Position numbers and translations under genes: made by a program
Source of the DNA: Filosporella fistucella
Taxonomy: Eukaryota; Ascomycota; Leotiomycetes; Helotiales
NCBI GenBank assembly: GCA_030077755.1
Contig: JAQJZZ010000010.1
Coordinates: forward strand, 1,860,001 to 1,924,000
Direction of reading: 5' to 3'
Length of the DNA: 64,000 nucleotides
Part shown: positions 35,937-48,107 of the stretch, piece after piece
Layout of the letters: every line of letters begins with the position of its first letter
How positions within the stretch are numbered: position 1 is the stretch's first letter
Notes under the pieces: model-generated
What the model saw: the letters and a program-made list of their open reading frames with translations, nothing else
The model's database searches: none
What the model was told of the DNA's origin: nothing

Positions 35937-38306
35937 TCATTTCTTTCGGGTCTCCTTGACTGTCTCGATGATTTTGTCGACTACACTTGGATCGGAGAGC
36001 TATGTTTGTGTTAGATGACTGATATGAAAGTGTACTCCCATCTTGTGATGAGGGTATGGATATAAGATGGAGAAGGAGGATAAAAAAAAGAGAAACATAC
36101 AGTAGAAGTATCACCCAACTGATCCTCCTCGCCCGCCAAAATCTTCCTCAAAATCCTCCTCATAATCTTTCCACTCCTCGTCTTGGGCAAATCAGGCACA
36201 ACAAAGATAGCCTTTGGCGCCGCGAACGGACCGATACTCTTCCGTACTTGCAAGATGAGATCTTTCTTCAATTGATCATTAATCTCATTTCCGTCTTTTA
36301 TGGCCACGAAGGCATTGACAGCTTGTCCGGTGAGCTCGTCGTTGATACCTACAACCGCTGCTTCGGCGACGGCGTGGTGCTCAATGAGGGCTGCTTCGAT
36401 TTCGGCGGTGGAGAGACGGTGACCGCTTACGTTGACGACGTCGTCGACGCGGCCGCGGATCCAGTAGTAGCCTTCGTGATCACGACCTGCTCCATCACCT
36501 GTGAACTGTGGGGTCTGAGTAAATATTCTGGTTGTGAGACGGAGGGAAGAAAACTTACGTAGTATCCCTTGTATACATTCAAATACGTATCCATGTATCT
36601 CTTGTGTGCGCCCCAAACTGTACGAGCCATACTTGGCCATGGTTGCTTGAAGGCCAAAACTCCCTCGACGTCGTTGCCGTGAATCTCTTCTCCGGAAACG
36701 GGATCGATAATCGCGGGCTCGATACCGAAGAATGGGAGTGAGGCACTACCTGGCTTGGTAGGTGTGACACCTGCAAGAGGAGTGATGACATTTGAGCCGG
36801 TCTCGGTTTGCCAGTACGTCTAAAATATGTCAGCAGATTCTCTTTCGTGGTGTGAAATCACCTACATCTACAACATGTGCTTCCTCCTTTCCAACAATCT
36901 CAAAATACCATTTCCACACCTCGGCAGCAATTGGTTCACCGACAGATCCAAGGACTCTCAGATGCTTCATTTGTGCCTTGACATGTTGATCACCAGCTCG
37001 CTTGAGTAATCTCAATGCAGTAGGCGCAACATAGAATTGAGTAACCTCATGCTTCTCAATAACCTCCCAATATCTCGAGAAGTTAGGATAAGCAGGTGTT
37101 CCCTCAAACACAACAGTTGCTACACCCAAAAGAAGAGGTGCGTAGACAACATATGTATGTCCAGTAATCCATCCTACATCACCACCACAGAAGAACTTGT
37201 CTGTATCATGGATATCAAAGACGTATTTTCCTGTAGCAGCTGCACCAAGTAGGTATCCGCCAGTCGAGTGCATAACACCCTTTGGCTTTCCAGTAGAACC
37301 AGAAGTATAAAGCAAGAAAAGCGGGTCTTCGGAATTCATTGGCTCAGGGGCAATGTACGAGGGCCACTTCTCAACCTCCTCGTGCCACCACCAATCACGA
37401 CCCTTGGTGAATGGGATATCTGCACCCGTGCGCTTGTAGACCAAGCAATGGGTAACATCAGGACACTGCTTCAAAGCATCATCCACAATCTTCTTGGTTC
37501 CGATTAATTTCCCACCACGCTTTCCTTCGTCGGTCGTGATGACTACTTTCGATTGAGCATCAATGACACGATCGCGTAGAGAGTCGGATGAGAATCCCGC
37601 AAAGACAACTGAGTGCACGGCACCGATACGGGCACACGCAAGGAAGGCAATCAATGCTTCTGGGATCATGGGAAGGTAAATGGCAACCGTATCACCTTTC
37701 TTGACGCCCATCTGTTTAAGAACCTGCGCCACCTTGCAGACTTCTCTCAGAAGCTCGCCATATGTGAGGGTGCGTCCGTCTTCGGCATCGTCAGCCTCGT
37801 AGATAATGGCAGGCTTATCTGGGTTCTTGATGGCGTGACGATCCACGCAGTTGTATGAGGCATTGAGCTGGCCCTCGAGGAACCAGGCATTATCGCCATT
37901 TGCGAAGGTACCTGTGTGAACGGTCTGGAAGTCCCTCTGCCATGTGAGTAATTCGCGAGCCAATTTAGCCCAGAACTTATCCGGTTCGGTGATCGACTCT
38001 TTGTACATCTTCTGGTACTCCTCGAGACCTGCGGATTATGAGATTCAATTGCATGTGAGAGGAAGGGGAGATTGAGCTTACCGCTGATGTGAGGTTTGCT
38101 TGGATGTTCTGGAAAATTGTCAATTTCATCTTCTTACCGGAAACATGGAAGGAGGGGCATACTCGCAAACATCTTCTGTGGGGGGTCTAGAAAGGTCAGT
38201 AAGATCGCGCACACCTTCCAAAGCTTCCGAATAACTCACGGAACGTGTCGACCTCATGGGCCTCGGCGACCACGGGGTTTGAGGGCTTCACAGCTCCTTC
38301 AGACAT
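35937..38306 (-). CDS. ACS1: Acetyl-CoA synthetase
   Basis: Seven exons (38306-38240, 38186-38163, 38108-38082, 38028-36866, 36819-36559, 36505-36101, 35999-35937) give 669 aa, the normal length. The enzyme makes acetyl-CoA from acetate, ATP and CoA via acetyl-AMP. ANL-superfamily motifs are complete: [15 protein letters not shown] (P-loop), [40 protein letters not shown] and the catalytic-lysine motif [11 protein letters not shown]. Exons 2 and 3 are only 24 and 27 nt, yet each keeps frame and encodes conserved N-terminal sequence ([16 protein letters not shown]). The start is [13 protein letters not shown]. In other fungi the gene (facA/acs-1) is induced by acetate. No regulatory site is claimed here. 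Confidence 0.96.
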
Positions 38307-38714
38307 GATTGCGGTGGTTTGTGGTTGTGTTGAGGTTGCAGCTGGTGAGAAAGTGACGGGCAGCAAATGGCGGGGTATTTGTATTTGGGGCCGGACTCAA
38401 TCACCGAAAGCGCAATTCCAATTCCCCTGGTCGCTAATACAAATAGGCAGATGTGGTTGGGTTGGTTTGGGATTTGCTGTGGAGAAAGATAGAGTGGGGA
38501 TAGGTAAGGGAGAGTTTGTACAATTGTTCAATTGTCAATTGTGTGACGGGGACGAGGCTGAGGAGGGGTTTTGGGGATCTGGAGGTTTTGGAGGGGAAAG
38601 TGAGAAAGATTCAAGAACGGGAGAAAGAGAAGAGGGGGAGATGTCGACTTTATTAGCTACAGACGGTCGGTACAATTGAGGAACAAGACTATGACCAGAA
38701 GTAGAAAGCAAGAA

Positions 38715-38740
38715 CCATGACCATGACCATGACCATGACC
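38715..38740 (+). repeat. CCATGA hexanucleotide microsatellite
   Basis: Four head-to-tail copies of CCATGA, lying about 400 bp upstream of the acetyl-CoA synthetase start. Likely polymorphic between strains. Its effect on the promoter, if any, is unknown. Confidence 0.85.
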
Positions 38741-40191
38741 AATTCTACCCGGAGAGCTGGTCTGGCTTGTCTGGCTGTGTGAATGGTGTATGGCTGTAGG
38801 GTGGATGGTGTATGGTGTTGATGGTTACCACTGGCTTCTGCTGATTTGGTTTGGTCTGATTTGGCAATGAGCACAGCTGCCTCTGCCTCTCCCTCCTCCA
38901 TTCCAGCCTTCACACCTTTCGGGGCAAGGGACATTTATTTCGCAGTGAATTATTGACGGACCTTCACCCCTGCCAGCCTCCAGCATAATTTACCCCGGCT
39001 ATTCTACATGCGCTCTCTGATTGGCTGGCTGCCCGTCCGATGAACATCATCCTTCAACCCGAACTTGAACTTCCATTGTGGGGTGGAAAACAACACCCGA
39101 GCTGCGACCATTTTATTGCTGAGCATACATACATAGCCTTACCTTACACAAGCAGAACCTATCACCATCCATCATAACCACACATATCCACCATCCTAGG
39201 TCACAAAGACAGCCCAGATTGCTGCTTCATCAGGCCATCTATTTCTCCATTTCCACGTTGTGACCACGTTTTGCCGTTCGCGGGACGCACGATGATGGGC
39301 GTGAGGAGCGTATTGTGTATGTAGCATTGGCAGCATGTGGTCTTGGCCTTGGGGAAGCTATGCATGCGATGATATGGGGAAATGATGAGAGTGGAGGGGA
39401 CGAGAAGAGAAAAGAAGGGATAGGTAGGGTAGGGTAGGGATAGGCTGGATAGGCTGGATAGAATACGGATCAGATGGAAAAGCACAGTTCAGTTCGGTTC
39501 AGTTCAAAACTTCCAATGCTGCTGTTTCCCTACTACCTACCTAGGTACTCTCTCTCCATGCCACTCCTCTTGATCCCTTGACATATTAATTGCCATCTAT
39601 TCGTCCCCGGGAAGAAACGGCAGCCACGGATGCTATCACGGCTACTTACATTACCTACCTCAATTTGCTGAACTCAATTTGTCCCATTTCATTATCTTCC
39701 CTTCTTCCCAGATTTGCCTGCGTCTCAACCCTCCCGAATGTGACATGCATCTCCATATCATGTCGAGGATGTCTAGGTATCCTCAACCCTGCCATGCGAA
39801 TGCAACTGTGGAGTCATCGCCGTTCATCTCCAGGACAATCTCATCTACTAGTTCCCTAGCCACAGCAAGCCGTTCTCTCCGTTGTCGAATTGCACCGGCG
39901 GGAATTGTTGCATCATTTCTTCCAATTGAGTTTCGTAGGGTCATTTATCGTCTTTTGATGTGCAGAGGTGGCATGTTGGAGTTGGAATTCTTTGGTAGCC
40001 TTCGATTTTCGATGCGCGGGGTACAAGGCTGACGTTCTTTCCAGCCTTGGCTTGCTTCATAGCGGCACGAGGCCCTGAAAAGCCCCTCACCTTACTGCCA
40101 TTTTCCACCACCACAACCACCGCCATCACTCAACCATGCATGTCTCGGGCTTCGGTAGCAGGCAAGACAAGCCTGCCATGGCCTGGGCTGG

Positions 40192-40238
40192 ACTCGCCTG
40201 CCTCGCCTGCCTCGCCTGCCTCGCCTGCCTCACCTGCC
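40192..40238 (+). repeat. CCTCGCCTG 9-bp tandem repeat
   Basis: About five copies, the first and last slightly changed (GACTCGCCTG, CCTCACCTG). The unit is a multiple of three, so it leaves open frames in several phases, which explains the low-complexity frames spanning it. Confidence 0.8.
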
Positions 40239-42152
40239 AGCCAGCACTCTCACCTCACGTTTCACTTCCACCATCGAGACCATCCAGCCATCTCCGTAGA
40301 AAACTCTCGCCATTCCGGATTTTGCCTCACCTCACTCCCTCGGCCTCATCATCTCTGCCGTTCTCCCTCAAATCACTACCGAAAACATCCTTTCTCCACA
40401 TCTTGGCCCATTCCAATCCCAATTCCAATTCTCCAGCGATCGGCTTCCGTCATCCAAACCCGATCCATATCTTCCGGCGAGAGGGATCCAATTATCACCT
40501 TAGACAGTCAAACGCATATACCAGTTCCCCCAAACGGTTACCGCATAGCCTGGACGCATAACACAGAAGTGTCAGGAGATGCAATTTATCGAAATAATGT
40601 ACCCCTTAGCCGCCGTGGATCGTGCATCCTGCCGAACCAGCGCTGTCCCGAGTTAATGGGACAGGTACCTTGCCTGAGAATGAGACGAGGTAGAAATTGA
40701 TTCGATTTCTCGGGTAGCATTGTCGGACAAGTGTTTGATCAGAGGAAAGTATCCTTCCATACTGGTCGGAAGTTTGTGAGAAGAATCGTTTCATGGTACA
40801 AATTTGATTGATTGATGCCAGGGATAGAGTATCACTCTTCCGCATTGAGAGGGGTTGTCAGGCAAGTGGTTAATTCGGAAAAATGTTTTTCATGTTTCCA
40901 TATTGGGTTGTTGGTGAACAGAAATGAATGAACAAGGCCAGGGTTGGAGAAACAATGTCCTTTTGCCAAATTTGCCTGGCCTATCTGTGACGATCTGCTA
41001 TGCGTTACAGTTGCCGATCGTAGATAGGGTCATGACCTGCCTGTGTTTGGAGCAGTCCCATCACCATTGATATTTGGAATAAATGTCGTGCGACGGTATG
41101 TCCTGGATATCCAGGATCTGCGTAATGCACTCTTAGATTTTCGCAATTGTAATGATTTAAAGTCATTCGAGGACTCAAGTGTGTCCCCGTTGCCGCGATG
41201 TAGGCTCCAACAGTATCGAGAGTTCGATTGAAGATACAAATATTCTTGAAGGGCTGATGAAACTTCATACTCAGAAACCACGACATTACCTCCTTTCACA
41301 AAAAACGATTTCTTGAAGCCGTTCATCGTGTCTGCATAATCTCCATATGTAAATCGATTGATGACAATATGATAGAGCCTGCAAGAGGTATTTCTGAGCG
41401 GAGATGTTTTGAGGATAGGGAGTGTTGAAGCTAGCAGAATATGAAATGGGTGGGAGTGGGAGAATCATCTAGGAATGGAAGGGACGCTTGTACAAGCACA
41501 ATCCCTCCTTCCAGCACCTGATCACTGGACGCCTTTCAGTCGATATCAAAGTGTTGCATTTGCAGATATATCAATAAGATTTGTCTCTAACGTCTAGAGC
41601 ATTTCTCATCTTCACGCCTTGAAGTATTGTGGCTTAGCGCCATTTGTGCCTTCTTCCATATCTTGCTTTGACGATATCTCACGCAAGTCATCTCACCCTG
41701 CGTTATGTGCTGAGCCAGCAAACTGAACACCTTGGAGAAGGAGTTGTGGTCGCAGATTGCTACCTAGGTAGGTACAAGTACATAGATTGACAAGATCGGA
41801 AATCAGTCCCGCCTATGGCCATGGGAATATTTGACTGTATGGTCAGTGGATTCAGGCCGGTCTAGAATAGCGGATGAGAGAAAAGAGAGGCATACATTCA
41901 GCATACATCATACATCAGGAATGGAACTTTTATCGTGGATTCGTAAAGGTAGAATTCATGAAAATAGTGCCTCAACTCCTCGCTTGCTCGCTCGCTGCCC
42001 TTTGCACTCAATAATTACCAAATCAACCAATCAACGAGTCATTCACAGTTCTCTTCTATTCAATCCGCCCTTCTTTTCCTTCCTCTTTCTCCATACAAAT
42101 GCCTTTTTCCTGCCTCCCTCATTCAAGGTCATCCCAATTCAACCATCACGGC

Positions 42153-43220
42153 TCATCTCCTCGAATTACCTTTCTTGGCACTGCTTCCCTCTCTAGCCAC
42201 ATAATCTGGTTTTCGGAGCGGGTAATGGTCCTCGGGATCGTGATAGCCACAGAGCATTTTAGTGAAGTAGTGTCTTGTGCCTGGAATGGACTTTGGTGCG
42301 TTAGCTGGGGACTTAAAGAGGGGAAAGGTAGGAGGTTGAGGAGGGGTAAAATTTGGAGATGAAAGTGGAAGGATGGAAATAGAAGAGGAAAGAGGGATTT
42401 CAAGTTGGAGGTGTAGATTATATTGCACAGGATGAAGAATGTGCAAGCGGGATGATTCTCTAGATCACTTAAACAAGAAAAGAGACTTACATCAGATCGT
42501 GCTGCAGCGTGCATCATCAATAATTCCGGGCTGTCCAATACCAGAGCAGCAGTCCGACGTCGTTCTACATTTGCGTAGGAGTCGGTGCCATATCTAGTAG
42601 TCCTGTTAGTCCATCATACTGTTGATTCACGCGAAAAGAACCTGCTTGGCCGCTGGTATTTCCACTATACTAACTCGGGGAAAGCATTGTACCCAAGCGT
42701 ATACTTGGAAAAGTTTGGCTTGGGAAGATATGATGCGAATATACTTGATTATTTCCTGCATAGAGACTAATCCCTCCTCGAAATGAGGACAGCCATAAAC
42801 AGCATGCGGGTAACAACAGCACTCGCAATTTCAAGACCACCTAGACAACTTGCGCTCAATCCTCTCAATATAAAATGCAAAAATTAAAAACACTTACGCA
42901 TCAAACCTCTTATTCCTAGCATCATACCCATCATCATCATCACTGTAATCCTCTGTATCCGAACCATACGGCTTCCCGTACTTATCCCTTGCCTGTCTAT
43001 CCTGCATCTCCTTCGTGAAAACAGGTGATCTATTTCTTTGCGGAGATCTAGCTCTGACAGGGGTCTTCTTATACTGAATCCTCGTATTATTGTCTGCTAG
43101 TTCTGAGACATGGTGGGGAGGGGAAGTAGGATTTGGGGGATCTCCTTGATGGTTATCGGAATCGGAGGAGCCAGAGGGGGCGGATACGTTGGTCGAGGGA
43201 CCTGTGGAGGCGGATGACAT
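42153..43220 (-). CDS. Conserved-looking small fungal protein, unknown function
   Basis: Three exons (43220-42898, 42593-42491, 42290-42153) keep frame and give 187 aa. The N-terminal third is Ser/Pro/Asn-rich and disordered. The centre is charged with RSPVFTKEMQDRQARDKYGK and an acidic DTEDYSDDDDGYD run. The C-terminal part looks folded: YGTDSYANVERRRTAALVLD, SPELLMMHAAARSD, and IPGTRHYFTKMLCGYHDP. The continuity of protein-like sequence across both junctions supports the model. The introns are long for this window (304 and 200 bp), so they may hide a regulatory element or an unrecognised exon. I cannot name the family. Confidence 0.6.
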
Positions 43221-45020
43221 GATGGAGGGCGGGTACTTTGAGTTTGGGCGCTTTGGGATGGACTTTGACTATGTATGATTCTTTTGGGAGAAGGAAGGGT
43301 CTTTTGCTTGTGTTCGTCGTCGATGGTGAAAGAAAGAAGGCAGGAAGAGGTTTGATATTCAATGTTGTCAGGTGATCGTTTTCTTGGCGGAAATGACAAG
43401 GTTCACGCTTATCTGGTCAATGAAGTTCGCTTCAGGATCTGACATCTCCAATTTCCGTCGGACGTCTTCAACTGTCTTTCATCCGTATCAGAATCAGGAC
43501 GAAAATTTGATGCAAATCTGATTTTCAAATTCCAGATCTGATGTTGAGGTGTTTATCTGGTGATGAGTAGCTCGTCTAGATGTTGTATCGTTATCAATTG
43601 CCGGACTTCTTCCAAGTGCAAGCTTCCTGCTATGAATAACCTCAATTGGGTGGCATTGACACTCGCAAGATGAGTAACTCTGGCGGTAGTCGCAAGGCGG
43701 TGACTTACCAATTCCTCAACCATCCGAGGTTTCTCCTTGAGTACATATTATTTTATATTTCCTGAACATGAGCATCAAGACTCGTTTTTGTTGTTGGCTT
43801 TGTGTTTTGTATTTTCTGTGGGTTTGCTTTACATTAAAGTTTGCCGATAAAGGGGCCGGCTTTCACTTGAAATATCTGTTGACGGAATAGTTCCAGATTC
43901 ATGGCTGACAGTAATAATTTGTTATTCGCGTCGGGGCTTCAAAGATAATATGAGAAAGTTTATGGGAGGCAATTGATCTTCTACATCTGGCTTCCCATTC
44001 TCGCCATCATCCTTTGTTCAATCAATGCAACTCATTGAACAAACGCTTTTAGCGATGGAACCACTGCCAGGGAAAATTTGGCACTGCCTATTGTCCAGGA
44101 AGTATAGAATTCAACTTTGTCCATTTGGCCAGGCAGTAAAAACCCAAGGTCGTGGTGGTTGCTTGTTGTACAAAAGGTTTATGAAGTGTAAGAATCGGAA
44201 AGTGCGCTATCAATGAAACGTAGAGAATTAACATTCTGCTGGAATCTCATTTTCAGGCAAAATAAAGATCCAAAATGTACAGTCATTCGACCAACAGGAC
44301 AAAGCTATTCTGGCAGCTGCTGCCTATTGTGAGGAAAGATAGAGTCCAGATTTGCATGCATGATGGCTTAAGCGGTAGGAAACAAGACTGTGATGGTTAC
44401 TTGCTGTATTAGGAACATGGACGTCAAAGTCGTGTTTTCATTCGAACAACGAAGATTGATATCCTACTTACTTCTTGTTGTTCAGGAAAGGTTGATTCTT
44501 GAAAATGTATGATTGGTTGAGCAACAGGGAGACAAGATTCTAATGTTTGTATAGTGTTAAGGAATTACAGAGTTCGAAGTTGTATACCTAGAATAAGTAG
44601 CGGGCAACAAGATCGTACGCTGGATAATCCTCCGGTCGAATCTAATGGGAGAAGCAGGACTAGCGCTTTTGGGTACACACTTCTCCCATGGTAGATCCAC
44701 GCTAAGAGCATTAAAATATTCCACTATTTTGTTTCTTGTTGATTGGCTTCCACTTCGAATTATTTACTTGCCACAGCAAACAACTACCGCGATCTTCCTT
44801 TGTTGCTCAGCCTCCAACTTCGACCTCCATACTTGCCAAGCAGCAAAATAACTACCGCGATTACCAAAATTGGCCATATCGCATTCTAGCTTTTGTGTCT
44901 AGCATCCTGTTCACCTGTTACACATTTGGATTTTTTTTTTTTGGCTTGCTCTATTTTTTTTTTAAAATCATGACTGCCTGAAGAATCAGCTCTTCTCATC
45001 TTGACATACAGAGATCAACA
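43221..45020. other. Gene-poor region with weak internal repeats
   Basis: No supported gene. Between about 44080 and 44560, related segments recur (GCCTATTGT...AGGAA at 44087 and 44322, and a more distant copy near 44475). A second pair, AACTACCGCGAT, occurs in two copies about 65 bp apart (near 44780 and 44848). A dA/dT-rich stretch with two long T runs (44933-44965) precedes the start at 45021, as in fungal promoters. Confidence 0.45.
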
Positions 45021-47039
45021 ATGCAGCGTCCACGATCTTCATCAGACAATGCACTTCTACAAAGGCATGTGCCAGGGTTATATGGTATAGTACACCCAGC
45101 TCAAATACAGCTTTTTAGTGATCTGACCAATATAGATCGAAATTTGGTACAGCCCAGCTCAATGATAAGCTTAGCAGAAGCAGACAGGATTGCTCCTCGT
45201 ATCCCAGTCACTCCGAGTATGCTCTTCAGCTATGCCCACATGAAAGGAAAGGAACTACCCTTTCAAGATCCATTACATCTGGAACTCTATCCTACCCGTG
45301 ACAGATATCATGGAGATAAACGAATATTGATCCCGTACGTGTGGCAACAAGATCAATTGGATGAGTAAGCAAAATACATTGTACCAAATTCTCTCAACTA
45401 ATTGCCTCGATAGACTACCTCCGAGAGCAATTTTCTTCTAGGATCCGTTAAATATAGTCGAAAATGATGCTCAAAATTCTGGCTGTACCTTTATCAAACG
45501 CCCATATACCGAACGAAACACTGCTCCTCTGTAACATATGATGAATCTATACGAGCCAATCCTCCTACCATTGGTCGAACCACGATAAGGGTGAGAAAGT
45601 TTACAGAAATTTTGGTTGGATCTCGGTAGAAGGTGGCAACGGAAAGGGACGCTGGGTTGACCGGGAAGGTGAGCATGGTCTTCACTCTGCTTTCAATCTG
45701 CGCGGAGCGACTTATTCATTTAAAACTGCCGGTCTCCCTAACTTTGACTCTTCCCGTCACTCCGGACCTCGTGTAATTGCCCCTCAAGAGGAGGAAGATT
45801 TCTACAAAGATTACACAGAGTATGTTACGGATGATAAGGATCAGGAAGGTGACCCTCGTCATCTGAGGATTAGTACAGAAACTTTTGCTCGGTGAGCAAG
45901 AGGTGCTTTGATTGCTGATAAATTTGAAGAGAAGGCATTTGTTCCAGTAAGGTATCTTGCTATTGCAATCATTCAACATTAATAAGAATCTAGTCCAAGC
46001 ATATTCCATCCGAAAAAAACAGAGCAAAAAGGAGAATTTCGTCCGCCAACCTGGCGGAACAAGATATTTGTCAAGGATTGGAATATAGATGGAGTTACGG
46101 TGAAATCGGAAGAAAGAGGTGAAGAAATGCCGAATCTCGCGCGGAATCCTCGAAGTTTGCCGTCTGTCAATCTCCATAAACCATCAGTACTAATGAATTA
46201 GTAGACTTGAACCAAGACTTGCAGCCTGGAGTGTTCTCCTTGATGGACCCCGTCACTTCTAACGAGTTGTACCCTCAGACTGCTTCTTCTTCTGAGCAAG
46301 CTTTGTTGAAAGTTCCGGAAGCTGCCAAGCAATGTCGGGTATCAACTTTGGAGGTGCACAATTCTGTAAGTTTCACTTCGTTCCTTGGCCAATCAGAGTA
46401 TCATTGGCTGTGTAGGAAGGATTTATCTGCTATTTCTACGAGCCAGTTGACCCAGTAAAAGCCCGGTAAGAATTCGAGACCTTTAAGAAAGAAGTCCAGA
46501 AAGTCGACAGAGCGAAGGAATGCAGAAATTTCTTCGAACAGTTGAATACGGATGAGATATTCGAAGAATTCATGAACCTCAGCAGAGCTGTCAAGGAATA
46601 CCGGGTCTGATAACACCAAGTCAGGCAGCAACTAGGGATGTCAGAGACTCTGACGGAGAATTATACTTCGCCAGAGTACCTGGCAGTCGAGAACAATGCC
46701 GAGCGACAATTCTACTTCGCCACGTCCCAGCAACACTAACAGCTGTGGTTGTTCTCTCACACTCCGGCTAACGGCCACTATATGAGGCTCAGTGCGCCGT
46801 ACCATCATCTCCCAAAGCCTTCTTCGGACCGGGATACGTATTATGCAGAACCACTGCATGGAGAGACGCGAAAGTTCCAACATCTGGACGTTAAAGACCA
46901 CGGCAGTTCTTCTGCCAGAAAGCGTTCTGGAAGCGCTGCTCCTCTGTCATTGATAGACAGTAGCGAGGATGTTCGTTCCGACATCAGAGCAACTGGTGCC
47001 ACATATTGCCCAACGGATGGTAGTGCAAATAGCACTTAG
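45021..47039 (+). pseudogene. Decayed orphan gene (stops and frameshifts)
   Basis: A good start (ATG at 45021 after poly-T and an A-rich leader) opens a 115-codon frame, MQRPRSSSDNALLQRHVPGL onward. A plausible 48-bp intron (about 45366-45413) follows, and exon 2 reads ELPPRAIFF then TAG. Protein-like sequence resumes downstream in changing frames. The segments are FGWISVEGGNGKGRWVDREG (to a TGA near 45895), FRPPTWRNKIFVKDWNIDGV (near 46040), FSLMDPVTSNELYPQTASSS (46240), FETFKKEVQKVDRAKECRNF (46467) and HTPANGHYMRLSAPYHHLPK (46760), split by in-frame TAA codons. I read this as one degenerating gene of an unknown family. The alternative is a rapidly evolving gene with several introns that I have mis-spliced. 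Confidence 0.5.
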
Positions 47040-47260
47040 ACCATGAGGCGAACTGGAACGAAGACTCCTGTGCTAATGTATGATAAGTAGATAAGTGAGT
47101 TGATACCTTTTTTGTGCGCTAATACTTGGCACCCCAGTTCAAATCTCTGTCCAAGACCCTATATACACCCAATTTGGTCTTGCCTGATACCACTGCCGCT
47201 AACTTCATCAACAAAGCTTCATCGGGGCACGAACACTCAACCACAACACCAACAAAAAAG

Positions 47261-47989
47261 ATGGAAGGACAAAAGCACGTCCAGAAAATCTATGCTGTCA
47301 TCACCGATGCAGCTCCTGCGAATCAATCAAGAGGGCTCAGACATAGCTCTCAACATGCTGGTAGCCTTCGCGGCCAGTTCTTTGCTGATGAACCACCATC
47401 TTTTGCAGCTGCGGCTGCTTCTTTCCCCCTTCACAGGATTTCTGTGATGTCCTGGCTCGCCGAAACCTCCTCAGACTTTGAGGTTGACCTCTTCGACCAC
47501 TCCTCAGGCAGTACCCTCCATAGCCAGATCGATGGCTCTGACCGATCCGACCATTCGACTCTGTCTACTCGCTCGGCGGAATCGGAAGTTGTACTCTTCG
47601 GCACTCCACCACCTCCACGAAAAGACTTGAGCCAGTTTAGATCTCCAGAGTCTTCCTCGGAAGGCTTCATGCCCCAGGAATACCAGTTGAACGATCGATC
47701 TTTCCACACTCCATCTACTGGCTTCCAAACGCAAGAAGCCCACTCCTATGGCTCTGTGCGTTCAGTATCTATTGGCCCCCAGGAACAACCTGCTGGCCTT
47801 GCCGAAGCTGCTGGCTCTTCTAACACTCTCTCTGGAACTACTCTTGTCGATGACCAAATTTCAAGATCTGTCTGTCCCGCTGGCCCCAGCAATGTTGCTC
47901 CAGACTGTCCACGTCGATCTATGGTAGACATTCTTCTTGCCCACTTCGCCCGAGAACGCGAGCCTGCTCATTTAGCCAGGAACAATTAG
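47261..47989 (+). CDS. Orphan Ser/Gln/Asp-rich protein, probably disordered
   Basis: From the first ATG, 242 aa. The open frame reaches back to about 47126 and could join an upstream exon through an acceptor at ...CACCCCAG (47139), so the true start is uncertain. Composition is polar with many Ser, Gln, Asp and Pro: SDRSDHSTLSTRSAESEVVL, FGTPPPPRKDLSQF, QEQPAGLAEAAGSSNTLSGT. The C-terminus, SMVDILLAHFAREREPAHLA, may form an amphipathic helix. No domain is recognised. It directly follows the decayed gene and may be its surviving 3' part, since style and composition are alike. Confidence 0.45.
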   Translation: MEGQKHVQKIYAVITDAAPANQSRGLRHSSQHAGSLRGQFFADEPPSFAAAAASFPLHRISVMSWLAETSSDFEVDLFDHSSGSTLHSQIDGSDRSDHSTLSTRSAESEVVLFGTPPPPRKDLSQFRSPESSSEGFMPQEYQLNDRSFHTPSTGFQTQEAHSYGSVRSVSIGPQEQPAGLAEAAGSSNTLSGTTLVDDQISRSVCPAGPSNVAPDCPRRSMVDILLAHFAREREPAHLARNN

Positions 47990-48107
47990 GAGCAGCACAA
48001 ACATTCAGGAAGAATTCTACCAACAGCGGCTATGATTTGCTACAGTACTTGGCTCGTTTTGTAATCCTTACTCGACTTCATCTTGGTCGTTAACCATATT
48101 GATGTAT

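Larger units (their letters stand above)
38307..42152. other. Gene-poor stretch with simple repeats
   Basis: Almost 4 kb without a supported gene. The first 400 bases are the acetyl-CoA synthetase promoter. Frames at 40047-40700 (plus) and 41005-41326 (minus) are the longest but are Pro/Ser/His- or Arg-rich without structure. Two TACCTAGGTA palindromes (39538-39547, 41761-41770) occur, plus short tandem repeats listed separately. Confidence 0.5.

Noticed and set aside
40047..40700. 217-codon plus-strand frame in the gene-poor region
   Set aside because: Driven by a 9-bp tandem repeat and Pro/Ser/His-rich composition. A neighbouring frame is open too, and no splice-consistent model emerged.
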